Assembly (NCBI GenBank): GCA_011754535.1
Contig: JAAQVN010000001.1
Span: 3,534,001-3,598,000 of the forward strand
Direction: 5' to 3'
Origin: Enterobacter asburiae
GTDB lineage: Bacteria > Pseudomonadota > Gammaproteobacteria > Enterobacterales > Enterobacteriaceae
Length of the DNA: 64,000 nucleotides
Notes under the pieces: generated by a model
Seen by the model: only the letters and a program-made list of their open reading frames with translations
Told to the model about the DNA's origin: nothing
The model's database searches: none
Shown here: piece after piece, positions 19,983 through 28,244 of the stretch
How positions within the stretch are numbered: the first letter of the stretch is position 1
Layout: every line of letters starts with the position of its first letter
Position numbers and translations under genes: made by a program

Positions 19983-20960
19983 TTAAACCCATCCTTTTTT
20001 CTTCAGGAACTTGGACACAAACTCTGCGTTAACTTCGGTGCCAGCATACAGAGCCCCATCATTTTTTGTTATTGATGGATGAAGCTCGTCAAGTCTGAGA
20101 GAGGAAGGGGTAATTCCGTTTCTGATATCAGTTATGTCTTGCTTGCTCTGCGGGTTGTGGTGATTCATGAAGTTCTGAAGCAGGTCTACACCATCAATTT
20201 CGCAATAATTTTCAGGGAAGGATTTCTTATACAGGCTGTTGATAAGCGCGATTTCATCAGCGCCATTTGTGCCTTTTGGTTCGTATGAAGCAGGGAACTC
20301 TGGAAGGATGACGAATCGGTTATTCCCTTTATCCATCCTGGCTACGATGGCCTTTGCATCACGCATGATTTCATCTGGCTGTGTGGAGTTGTTTCTCCCT
20401 AGCCATAAGAGATAGATAGATTTAGGGTGATCTGGATAGCTGAATCTCTCTGGCACGTTATCCGTGGAAACTGTTGTCATAGGATAAACAGTTAATACAG
20501 ACGGCTGATTCAAATAAGCAACTTCATCTTTGCCTTCTGGTGTGAAAGTAATCCTCTTTCCATCCCAGTCAAGAACTCCATCTTTCCCGGCCAGTTCGCA
20601 AGGTAGATGAATCCAATCTGCTGCTGCATTACCCCATAGCCTTAGCGGACCAGGAATGTTAGGAATTAGATTGTTTTTCTCGCGCGGAGTGAGAGTACCA
20701 CTTTCAGAGGCATAACTTATACTGTACGCACCATTCCTTAGCGCTATGCTTTCTGATGTTGACCCTGATAGGCCAAAGTTGAAAACCTTACATCCAGTTT
20801 CAGATATCAATTTTGCTGAGAATGTCTTGTTGTTGCCGAAAAAAGAGTGTCCCCATAAAGAAATTTCTGGCCTGTGCAGAAGGCTGAATATGCCATAACC
20901 TCCAAGACCGGCTAGTGCCGCTACCCCTAATGTTGACTTCAAAAATGCTCTTCTGTTCAT
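19983..20960 (-). CDS. Tat-signal SGNH-type hydrolase, probable lysogenic conversion enzyme
   Basis: A 325-residue protein. NRRAFLK at residues 2-8 followed by a hydrophobic stretch is a consensus twin-arginine signal or anchor. The SGNH blocks can be traced: WGHSFF near residue 37 (catalytic Ser, with GHS in place of GDS), FNFGLSGSTS near residue 60 (Gly), LWLGRNNS near residue 185 (Asn) and LDELHPS near residue 292 (Asp and His). It may deacylate surface glycan. Its place just after the tailspike gene and its AT-rich base use suggest a recently acquired module tied to host-surface recognition. An exact substrate cannot be read. Confidence 0.72.
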   Translation of the reverse strand: MNRRAFLKSTLGVAALAGLGGYGIFSLLHRPEISLWGHSFFGNNKTFSAKLISETGCKVFNFGLSGSTSESIALRNGAYSISYASESGTLTPREKNNLIPNIPGPLRLWGNAAADWIHLPCELAGKDGVLDWDGKRITFTPEGKDEVAYLNQPSVLTVYPMTTVSTDNVPERFSYPDHPKSIYLLWLGRNNSTQPDEIMRDAKAIVARMDKGNNRFVILPEFPASYEPKGTNGADEIALINSLYKKSFPENYCEIDGVDLLQNFMNHHNPQSKQDITDIRNGITPSSLRLDELHPSITKNDGALYAGTEVNAEFVSKFLKKKGWV

Positions 20961-21004
20961 GCTCTTCCTGAAATTAGCCGGTCTTTTACAACCGGCTAAT
21001 TATA

Positions 21005-23245
21005 TCAGAAACTTCTTGATACTTCTTTTACTGTTCCACTGAAATCATTCCTTGCAAATGTTATGAACTCTGCAGGTGGAACAACAGCGTTAACAGCCCC
21101 CTTACAGGATAGAGATCCACTATGCTGGAAGGTAACATTTCCAGATGACGTGTTAAGGAACGTAGCAACCTGACCGTCAAGCAGGTTACTAATTGCAGTA
21201 ACTGTTGCTGTTGTGTTTAGAGAGAATTTTTTGTGAGGACTATATTGTCTCATATCCATGCTTCCACCTGGGACTTGAGTATAGCCATCGGTTGCTTGAT
21301 TTATAAGCACCTGATTTCCATCTGTAAAATAACTATACTTATTGATAATGTACTGGTTCATTCCCAGACGAGGCTTTCTGACTGGATCAGAGATAATGAT
21401 GGCACCAGAGGTTTTTGTTACTGACCCTGGATTTACACACCCAAAAATATTTCCATCCACAGTAGCCTGGTTTGCTGTGATGGCTGTGAAATTGACATTG
21501 GAAGCGTTGTCCTGATAGGACAAGTTGTTATTTTTGAATTGAATATTGCTATCAACAATAAGTGGTGAAACTTCAGTGCATAATGCAAGGAAAGTGCAAT
21601 TTGAGACAACTCCATCTCCATGCATTTCCATAATCTTTCCTGAACCATAACCGAAGCCCATTGTTGTTCCAATGAACGAGATTGAAGAGCACGCCCCATC
21701 AACTGCAACATAATAAGGTGCTGCAGCTGCAGTTATTCCATGAACAGACATTTGCTGCTGGAGGGTCGCACCAAACACCTGACCGCCAATAAATTTTATG
21801 TTGCTTGTTGATTGAAATACTATTGATGGAAACTTGTTTATGCGCTGAAATTCTGAGCCAGCACTTGCTCCAGGATAATCCCCCTGTTCAAAATGGCAGT
21901 TATTAAATTCAAACCCAAATCCGCTATTAATTCTCAATTGAGCATTGTTAACTTCGAGTCGACAACGATTAAAAGCCAACAGGTTTGAACCATTTATAAT
22001 GTTAAGTGCATAAATAGAACCGTCAGTACCGCAGTCGAGAATTTCTAACTGGTCAAACAAAGTATCCTGCAGCTGGCTCAGCGTTAACCCGCCGCCGTGG
22101 AATCCCTCAACTACTAAACCCCTGGCATACCCACCCCACCCACAATTAGCGATAAGAACACCAGCCCCGCTTACACCTGCCCCCTTTGCAAGCACATGAA
22201 CGTCAATAAGATTTAGTCCACGGATGTACTGGTTATTGCTTGGCGGGTTGATCTCTATGCAGTAACCAGAAGCAACTTCAGAATATATGATAAACCCCTT
22301 TTTAGCGTAAGGGGTTCCAGCGAAGCTCCCAATTGCTGGCGGTGAATACATAAAACCTCGTAGCTGAGGTGGTTTAGTAAAGGTAATTTTTTTAGTGATT
22401 CGCACTGGTCCAGGTGCATATAATTGTCGGTCATGCGCTTCAGAATAAATAATTGCTGCCTGGAAATTATCAGAGTCATCTGCAACACCATCACAAACAC
22501 AACCCCACCCCCTTAAATCACCTTCATCGATCCATTTTTGTTTCTGTATATAAGGTGGCATAGAAGGGATATAGGTATACCCATTAGGGCCTGCCAGCAA
22601 CAGGAGAACGTCAGATGCTGAACCAGATTCCGGCACCAGCATGATTGGGTTTCCTGATGAGTCAAATCCGACAATCTTGTTTGCCCTTGTCGATGCGGCA
22701 GGCAACTGCGGAATGTTTTCTGGAGTCCTCAGCGTCCTTGAAAAGTTAGATCCTGATACCGTATCAACATAATTTTTTGTCGCGGCATCCTGAGGATCGC
22801 GTGGGTCTTTCAGGTTCCGGATGTAATTGTTAAGAGCATCGTACCAGTTAGCGATACTTGACGGCTTGCGCAGGGCCAGGCGGAACATGCTGCCAACCTG
22901 CTGAATAAGCATCGTCAGCTTATCAAACGCATCTTCATGCACCTCGGCGAAAAATTTACCCTGATTTCGAAGGTCTGTTTCCTGTGTCGCCTCCAGCTCA
23001 CGGGCAATGGAGATTTGCCAACCGTTCGCCAGCGGCGAGGTTAGAACAACACTTCCGCCGTTAAAGCCACCTGCGTTTGTAACGGTGTAATCAGTGTCCA
23101 GCACCAGCACGGTGATGTTTTCGCTTAGATCAATAACTGAAACAGTCAGGTCTGTTTTCTTGAAAATTCGGAAGGTGTACGGGAATGATGTGGTAACGCC
23201 GTTCCCGGTGTAATCGTTATGGTCAACTACGGTTGATACCGTCAT
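21005..23245 (-). CDS. Tailspike/tail fibre with beta-helix domain
   Basis: A 746-residue receptor-binding protein. Residues 1 to about 150 resemble the virion-attachment domain of T7-like and epsilon15-like tail fibres (TSFPYTFRIFKKTDLTV; LRNQGKFFAEVHEDAFDKLTMLIQQ). From about residue 230 a pectate-lyase-like right-handed beta-helix starts (GWGCVCDGVADDSDNFQAAI), which usually binds and cleaves host polysaccharide. The start at 23245 has GGAG 8 bases upstream; the frame is open further up. The distal part is AT-rich, which fits swapping among phages. Confidence 0.9.
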   Translation of the reverse strand: MTVSTVVDHNDYTGNGVTTSFPYTFRIFKKTDLTVSVIDLSENITVLVLDTDYTVTNAGGFNGGSVVLTSPLANGWQISIARELEATQETDLRNQGKFFAEVHEDAFDKLTMLIQQVGSMFRLALRKPSSIANWYDALNNYIRNLKDPRDPQDAATKNYVDTVSGSNFSRTLRTPENIPQLPAASTRANKIVGFDSSGNPIMLVPESGSASDVLLLLAGPNGYTYIPSMPPYIQKQKWIDEGDLRGWGCVCDGVADDSDNFQAAIIYSEAHDRQLYAPGPVRITKKITFTKPPQLRGFMYSPPAIGSFAGTPYAKKGFIIYSEVASGYCIEINPPSNNQYIRGLNLIDVHVLAKGAGVSGAGVLIANCGWGGYARGLVVEGFHGGGLTLSQLQDTLFDQLEILDCGTDGSIYALNIINGSNLLAFNRCRLEVNNAQLRINSGFGFEFNNCHFEQGDYPGASAGSEFQRINKFPSIVFQSTSNIKFIGGQVFGATLQQQMSVHGITAAAAPYYVAVDGACSSISFIGTTMGFGYGSGKIMEMHGDGVVSNCTFLALCTEVSPLIVDSNIQFKNNNLSYQDNASNVNFTAITANQATVDGNIFGCVNPGSVTKTSGAIIISDPVRKPRLGMNQYIINKYSYFTDGNQVLINQATDGYTQVPGGSMDMRQYSPHKKFSLNTTATVTAISNLLDGQVATFLNTSSGNVTFQHSGSLSCKGAVNAVVPPAEFITFARNDFSGTVKEVSRSF

Positions 23246-23299
23246 GGCCTGTCTCCAGTAAAGCAGCGCCCGGCGCGCATGCATCATCTGGACAGTTTA

Positions 23300-23310
23300 T
23301 TACCTGGTAA
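23300..23310. promoter_or_regulatory. Partial operator-like site
   Basis: TTACC and GGTAA halves separated by one base instead of five, 40 bases from the perfect site at 23350. Both are followed by GTAAACCTYATAT, so the two copies look like a local duplication. Confidence 0.4.
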
Positions 23311-23349
23311 ACCTTATATGAATTGAATGAATAACAATCATGAAAGTTA

Positions 23350-23364
23350 TTACCTTTCAGGTAA
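23350..23364. promoter_or_regulatory. Perfect TTACC-N5-GGTAA operator upstream of the LexA-controlled gene
   Basis: TTACC-TTTCA-GGTAA. It lies between the divergent tailspike gene and the small gene at 23441, so the phage repressor could act on either or both. Confidence 0.7.
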
Positions 23365-23401
23365 ACCTCATATCGTGCTGGATAGTGTTTCAAAGTTTTG
23401 C

Positions 23402-23421
23402 TACTGTACATACATACAGTA
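23402..23421 (+). promoter_or_regulatory. LexA (SOS) box
   Basis: TACTGTACATACATACAGTA fits the LexA consensus CTGT-N8-ACAG and its preferred outer bases. It ends 19 bases before the ATG of the small gene at 23441, so LexA should hold this gene silent until DNA damage. Confidence 0.85.
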
Positions 23422-23440
23422 ATTGCATGGAGAACATGAG

Positions 23441-23701
23441 ATGCAACGTCAGTATCATCACCCGCTGGAAAAAGGATTTGCCGAACGCATACACACGCCG
23501 GGAGGCGTCCGCTCCCTTGTTGAAGAATCACATCTGATGACGTTGCTGCGACAACTGAATGAGGACGGATTTAACGTTGATGGCCCGATGGCGGAACTAA
23601 CTGCCCTGGTGAACTACGTCACCAGCTCGCAGATGTCCATGAAGGATCTGCAGATGCATCTCGATTACTGTGTGGAAAAACTGAAGCAGGAAACGACTTA
23701 A
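23441..23701 (+). CDS. Small SOS-controlled protein, candidate antirepressor
   Basis: An 86-residue protein with no domain that I recognise; it is hydrophilic and mainly helical. The start at 23441 has GGAG upstream; the frame opens at 23423. It is one of only two rightward genes in the left three-fifths of the prophage, standing alone behind a consensus LexA box. The phage repressor shows no self-cleavage domain. Small LexA-controlled antirepressors are known in Gifsy- and Fels-type Salmonella prophages, which gives a plausible model. Function is inferred from context only. Confidence 0.75.
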   Translation: MQRQYHHPLEKGFAERIHTPGGVRSLVEESHLMTLLRQLNEDGFNVDGPMAELTALVNYVTSSQMSMKDLQMHLDYCVEKLKQETT

Positions 23702-23722
23702 AAAAAGGCCGCATAGCGGCCT
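23699..23722. terminator. Terminator between convergent genes
   Basis: Arms AAGGCCGC and GCGGCCTT around a 3-base loop. On the minus strand a run of T follows, so it ends the long structural transcript. On the plus strand it can also stop the small SOS gene. Confidence 0.7.
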
Positions 23723-23723
23723 T

Positions 23724-23735
23724 GTGACATGTCAC
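23724..23735. repeat. GTGACATGTCAC palindrome, copy 1
   Basis: A perfect 12-bp palindrome at the junction of two convergent genes. Identical copies lie at 41962 and 44561. Confidence 0.6.
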
Positions 23736-23923
23736 AGTAATGGTAGCTTAAACACTATAGCCGCGAGAATGACGAAGGTCGCGAAGTAAACGACCTTCGC
23801 AGAGGTCTCGCCAAGCCAACCTTTTCTGATAGCGAATATTACCGCCCAAACATACGCCGTGCCGCATACCACGACGAACGCAAACCAGAACAGAATCATG
23901 CCTATCTTGATCAATATATCCAT
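23732..23923 (-). CDS. Small membrane protein of the ejection-gene operon
   Basis: A 63-residue protein with two hydrophobic segments (about residues 4-29 and 44-61). Its ATG overlaps the stop of the ejection protein gene as TAATG, so it is translated with it. It is unlike the holins at 19 kb in position and size. Function unknown. Confidence 0.65.
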   Translation of the reverse strand: MDILIKIGMILFWFAFVVVCGTAYVWAVIFAIRKGWLGETSAKVVYFATFVILAAIVFKLPLL

Positions 23924-26679
23924 TATTGCCCCACTGCCTTTCCGAGGTCTGGTGCGCGGCGAGGCGTTGTCTCGCCAGGCTCCCACCAGCTCGTCGTGTT
24001 GAATTCACGCTGCGCTCTGTCACGCACCCTGTCGTTATAGCCTGGGTTTGCCATCTCCTGCAGTTGCTGCAGTATCAGGTGGTTGGTGATTGCCTTCGCG
24101 TACCAGAGATTAGCGAACGGGGTTATCATGCGGGCCGTCTTCAGCGCATCGGCACCGAAAGATGTTTCCTCGCCCTGAAGCGCCTTCTGCGGGTTCGTGA
24201 TCAGTAGTTTGGTTAACTGTTCTGCGAAGCTGAGCACCGGGCCGCCAATGGTTGCCGCGATACTTGAGCCATATTGCGTATGGTCCTGGAAGAGGAAATC
24301 GCCGTAGATACCGAATGATCCCCCCTTCAGCAACGCCTGCACCCATGTCGTTGGCTTTGTCATATCAAGCGGGTCATTACCTGTCAGCAGGCTGTTCATC
24401 TGGTTAGCGAACATCCCAGCCAGTGTAGTGCCAGCGATATATGATGCCAGGAATTTGATGGCAGGCACTGTGTCAAGATCATTGGCCCGGTTTACCAGCT
24501 GGCGGAACCCGGCGAACGGCGTTGTTTTGAAGAGCATGAAGCTCTTGATCAGCTGCCCGGCATCATCTCGGGCGTAGGTATCAAGACCGGTAGCGGTGGT
24601 TACGGCGCTGGTCATTTCGCCATGGGTGATACCCAGCAGTTTCTGAGCGGCTTCCGCTCTGGCGTTTCGGACCATGCGCGTGATGGTCTGCTCTGCTTCA
24701 GCGTCGAACGCCTCTTTCATTTTCTTCAGGCGCTCTGGAGGCATATCGCCAAGCGCGGCCAGCGCTGCATCACTACCTGCACGCACCTGCGCGATACGGT
24801 CCGCCATGATGGCGGTGATCACTTCATCAGGCACGGCATAAATCGCATCAGGCGTCATTCCCATATGCCCGGCGGTGGTCATTGGCTGGAGGTCTGCGGC
24901 AGCCATGATAGCCCAGTCCTCATTACTCCAGCCCTTGCTCGCCAGAATGGTCTTATCCGATCCCTTAACGTCGTCCAGATTTTTAAACTTGCGGGTCAAC
25001 TCCCCGATGTTTTTGTACATCAGCAGGCCAAACGCCGCCTTGTTGGCGCGGTCCATAGCGATCAGACCTGACCACTTCAGCGTCTTCTCTGCAAACCAGC
25101 CGGTGATGCCGCGAGACAAGTCGAATCCCCCCATTTTCGATACGACAGCAGCGTGCGAATCAACCAGCAGGCCAAGCTCAGCATTGGCCTTTTTGGCATC
25201 ACCGCTAAACAGGTTGCGAATGGTGTTTGCAGACAGGCGCATGCCGTCACGGGTAAAGCCAAGTGCCTGGGCATTGGCGCGCATGATCGCTTGATCGCTG
25301 GTTGCCGTCAGTACGCTGGTGCCGAGCATGGCGCTGGTCATCAGGTTGCGCAGGCCGCCAACCGCCGACGTGAACACGCTCGATGTGGCTGCGCCGTTAA
25401 GCCCCGCCATTGAGTTAAACATGCGCTCAACCATCTTGCTCTCATCGTTCATCTTGCCGACTTCCTTCCCACCGGTCACCGCACGCTGATATACACGGTC
25501 CAGAACCAGGGAAAAGTTACGGGCAGCATCCGGGCCGAACGCTTTAACAACACCCAGATCACGGGATGATGACTGCAGATGCGACATCATTACGCCAGCC
25601 ACCGGCTGCTGAGTGTAGCGCTCCATGTAGGCGAAATGCGACTGCGCATCCTTGAACGCCATCACCCTGCTCTGGGAACCACGGTTCTTAATCCCGCCAG
25701 TGCCCATGAATGCGCCCGGGTCGATTTTGTTCGCGCCATCGGTAGCCTTCGTTTCGAATATCGCTTCCAGCGCCTGGCGGTACTCGATGTCATTCATCGG
25801 GCTGCCGTCAGGATTAACGTAGTTGCTGCGATCCTGTGTGTTGTAAACGTCATCCACCCATGCCTGACGGGCAAATTCAATCGGCGGCTGGCGGCCGGAA
25901 AGGCGCGCTTTTGCCTGCTCCGCCACCGGCAACGAGGCAAGCCATTCATCACGCCCGGCGTTCCGAATAAAATCGGCGTCGTCAACATACGGCAGATGCC
26001 AGTCGTCGCGCAGGCCGATATCGAACCCGTTGTCGTTCATCTCCTGCCTGGCCCGGCTGGTAACGTCATTCCATACCTGAGCGATTTTCTTCGCTTGTGG
26101 GTTCCCGGTGTCCTCGCCGTATAACTCTTTCAGGATCTGAAACTGTGCAGACTTAGCCGCCTGCTGGTCGAACAGGCTACGGAAACGCTGCTCGCCGAGT
26201 GCCTTGCTCTGCTCGAAGAATTTGCGGACATCATCGCCAGCCTTGAGCAATTCAGCGCTGAGCTGGCGTGACCAGTCCTGATATGCTCCGGTTGCCAGTT
26301 CCTCTGCCGAGGTCACGGCAATATCCTTACCATCAGTTGTGCGCCGACCTGCGAAGATAAACTGCTGCAAATTGGCGGGTGTTTGCTGCTCTGGCGGGAT
26401 GTTGGCGTCGAGGGTATCTGTCACCCTGCTGATTGCTATCGCGTTCTGAGCGACGCGCTGGCGCTTCTTATAGACGTCATGCACAACGCGCTGCCGCACA
26501 AGGTCGGCAGCCTCCATGTACGTCTGCGCATCCGGGATGCCAGTCTTGCCTTCCCTGGCATTCTTTTTATGCACCTGGCGCACGGCTTCTTTGATGCGAT
26601 CCTCAATACCTTTCAGCTCGTCAGCCTTTGGCTGGCGCCCCAGCGTCTGCGCAATGGCTTCAACACATGCCTGTTTCAT
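23923..26679 (-). CDS. Large internal virion (DNA ejection) protein
   Basis: A 918-residue helical protein, the third of three large proteins after the tail genes. In podoviruses this place is held by the gp14/15/16-type ejection proteins that leave the capsid with the DNA. A hydrophobic stretch around residues 775-800 (FLASYIAGTTLAGMF) may insert in the membrane. The start at 26679 has GAGG upstream and overlaps the preceding stop. No enzyme motif is visible. Confidence 0.75.
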   Translation of the reverse strand: MKQACVEAIAQTLGRQPKADELKGIEDRIKEAVRQVHKKNAREGKTGIPDAQTYMEAADLVRQRVVHDVYKKRQRVAQNAIAISRVTDTLDANIPPEQQTPANLQQFIFAGRRTTDGKDIAVTSAEELATGAYQDWSRQLSAELLKAGDDVRKFFEQSKALGEQRFRSLFDQQAAKSAQFQILKELYGEDTGNPQAKKIAQVWNDVTSRARQEMNDNGFDIGLRDDWHLPYVDDADFIRNAGRDEWLASLPVAEQAKARLSGRQPPIEFARQAWVDDVYNTQDRSNYVNPDGSPMNDIEYRQALEAIFETKATDGANKIDPGAFMGTGGIKNRGSQSRVMAFKDAQSHFAYMERYTQQPVAGVMMSHLQSSSRDLGVVKAFGPDAARNFSLVLDRVYQRAVTGGKEVGKMNDESKMVERMFNSMAGLNGAATSSVFTSAVGGLRNLMTSAMLGTSVLTATSDQAIMRANAQALGFTRDGMRLSANTIRNLFSGDAKKANAELGLLVDSHAAVVSKMGGFDLSRGITGWFAEKTLKWSGLIAMDRANKAAFGLLMYKNIGELTRKFKNLDDVKGSDKTILASKGWSNEDWAIMAAADLQPMTTAGHMGMTPDAIYAVPDEVITAIMADRIAQVRAGSDAALAALGDMPPERLKKMKEAFDAEAEQTITRMVRNARAEAAQKLLGITHGEMTSAVTTATGLDTYARDDAGQLIKSFMLFKTTPFAGFRQLVNRANDLDTVPAIKFLASYIAGTTLAGMFANQMNSLLTGNDPLDMTKPTTWVQALLKGGSFGIYGDFLFQDHTQYGSSIAATIGGPVLSFAEQLTKLLITNPQKALQGEETSFGADALKTARMITPFANLWYAKAITNHLILQQLQEMANPGYNDRVRDRAQREFNTTSWWEPGETTPRRAPDLGKAVGQ

Positions 26680-28244
26680 TATGGGTTCCTCAGGAAGCAT
26701 GCCGCGGCGACGGAATACACTTTCGATTCGTTCTGCACGGTCTGGATTTGTTCATCAAATTCAGCCAGAACCTCGGAGAGTTTCGCTGGCTGCCCGGTAT
26801 CTGGGTGCGTAATTGTCAGATCCGGATTGGTGGTCGCCATATCTCGCGCCGCCATCAGGTCGTAACTGTTTGATGAAATCGCCTGGCCGGTGTCGGGGTC
26901 GACACTTACCTGCCCGCTTGTTTCGTCTGCCGCCGTGAATGCACTTTCGGTGCGCGGCGCCGGAGCTTCGCCAGCCAGTTCTGACGGCGTTTCATACCTG
27001 ACACCATTCTCTTCGAAAACCTGCTGCATTGCATGGTACTGCTCGTTTGCGGATTCCAGCATGCCGGGCCGCGCCGGACCATCCAGGCCTCTCGCCATCA
27101 TCCCGATGTTAACGGGCTGCCCGTCATTGAGCTGCCGGTACGCTTCATCCATGGCTGCCACATGGCTGTTTATGCTCTCGTTGCTGGCGTGCAGCACTGG
27201 AGCAGATTCCAGATCGTAATACAGCCCTTCATTCAGAGTGTGAGCTGCATCAATGTCGCTCGGCTTAATGGCGGGAATATCTGGCGCTGAGGCGGTCTCT
27301 GTCACTGGAGGCTGAGCATCAGATCGCACTGGTGCGCCAGGGGAATCTGTTACTGGCGAAGCTTCTGCCATAGGTGCTGGCTCTGCGGTTGCATCAGGAA
27401 CACTCTGAACCTCTGCTGCCGGGATCGGTGCTTCAGCATCTGCCGGTGGCGGCACGTCAGCATTTCGCGCAGCCAGGTGATGCGCACCACCAAAGGCACC
27501 GCCCAGCACCGCATCCACCAGCATCGCCTGACCGTCGAATACACGGTACTGCTTCGCCATTTCCGTGTAACCTTTTTCCTCCAGCGTTTCGCCGACGGAG
27601 TAACGGTTAAGGCCGCCGAACCCGGTATTAATTGCCACGCCAGAGGCAATGCGCGTTGCCAGTGTTGTACCGACGGCAGCAGGCAGGGCCATCCCAGCCG
27701 CATTGAAAAGACTCTGCTGCGTTGCCAGGTTGCGCGCCGTTGATTCGTCTACACCCTTCCCTTTGAAATCCTGATAGGACTGCTCATACGTAGAGCTGAA
27801 TGCAGTCGCTGCGCCGACGGTCGGGCCTCCGACAATGGTCGCACCGATGGCCGGCACAAACTGCCCGAGACCGTAAAGCACCTCGGCAGCTGTTCCCTGG
27901 CTACCAGCATCAGGCTTCACATACCCGCGCGCATCCTGCAACTGCTTACCGATCGTGTCATAGGTATCATTCAGTGCTTTGTCGGCATCCGGGAACATCA
28001 CCCGGAAGATATTGACCGTCGGCGCAATGTCTGCGGTGAATGCCGGATCGCTGATCAGGCGTTTGCTGAATCCAACTGCAGACTGAGCCAGGCCGAGAGT
28101 GCCTTCCGCCACTCCGCGCGCCGGCGCAGCGATCGAGCCCTGGAAGAATGTCGGCTCATAGTCTTCAGGCCGTGCAGGGTTGGCCGCCGTTTTGTCGTCG
28201 GTCCATGCCTGGCCTTCCGGCGCCAGAGAAAATACATCAGACAT
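26679..28244 (-). CDS. Internal virion protein
   Basis: A 521-residue protein. Residues 120-260 are rich in Gly/Ala and hydrophobic (IGATIVGGPTVGAATAF; FNAAGMALPAAVGTTL), as in membrane-active ejection proteins; the region 265-330 is a Pro/Ala-rich linker. It overlaps both neighbours by one base. Its role as an ejection protein is inferred from place and composition. Confidence 0.7.
   Translation of the reverse strand: MSDVFSLAPEGQAWTDDKTAANPARPEDYEPTFFQGSIAAPARGVAEGTLGLAQSAVGFSKRLISDPAFTADIAPTVNIFRVMFPDADKALNDTYDTIGKQLQDARGYVKPDAGSQGTAAEVLYGLGQFVPAIGATIVGGPTVGAATAFSSTYEQSYQDFKGKGVDESTARNLATQQSLFNAAGMALPAAVGTTLATRIASGVAINTGFGGLNRYSVGETLEEKGYTEMAKQYRVFDGQAMLVDAVLGGAFGGAHHLAARNADVPPPADAEAPIPAAEVQSVPDATAEPAPMAEASPVTDSPGAPVRSDAQPPVTETASAPDIPAIKPSDIDAAHTLNEGLYYDLESAPVLHASNESINSHVAAMDEAYRQLNDGQPVNIGMMARGLDGPARPGMLESANEQYHAMQQVFEENGVRYETPSELAGEAPAPRTESAFTAADETSGQVSVDPDTGQAISSNSYDLMAARDMATTNPDLTITHPDTGQPAKLSEVLAEFDEQIQTVQNESKVYSVAAACFLRNP

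Noticed and set aside
21005..23245. A diversity-generating retroelement acting on the tailspike, as in the related phage BPP-1
   Set aside because: No reverse transcriptase gene and no template/variable repeat pair can be found in the window.
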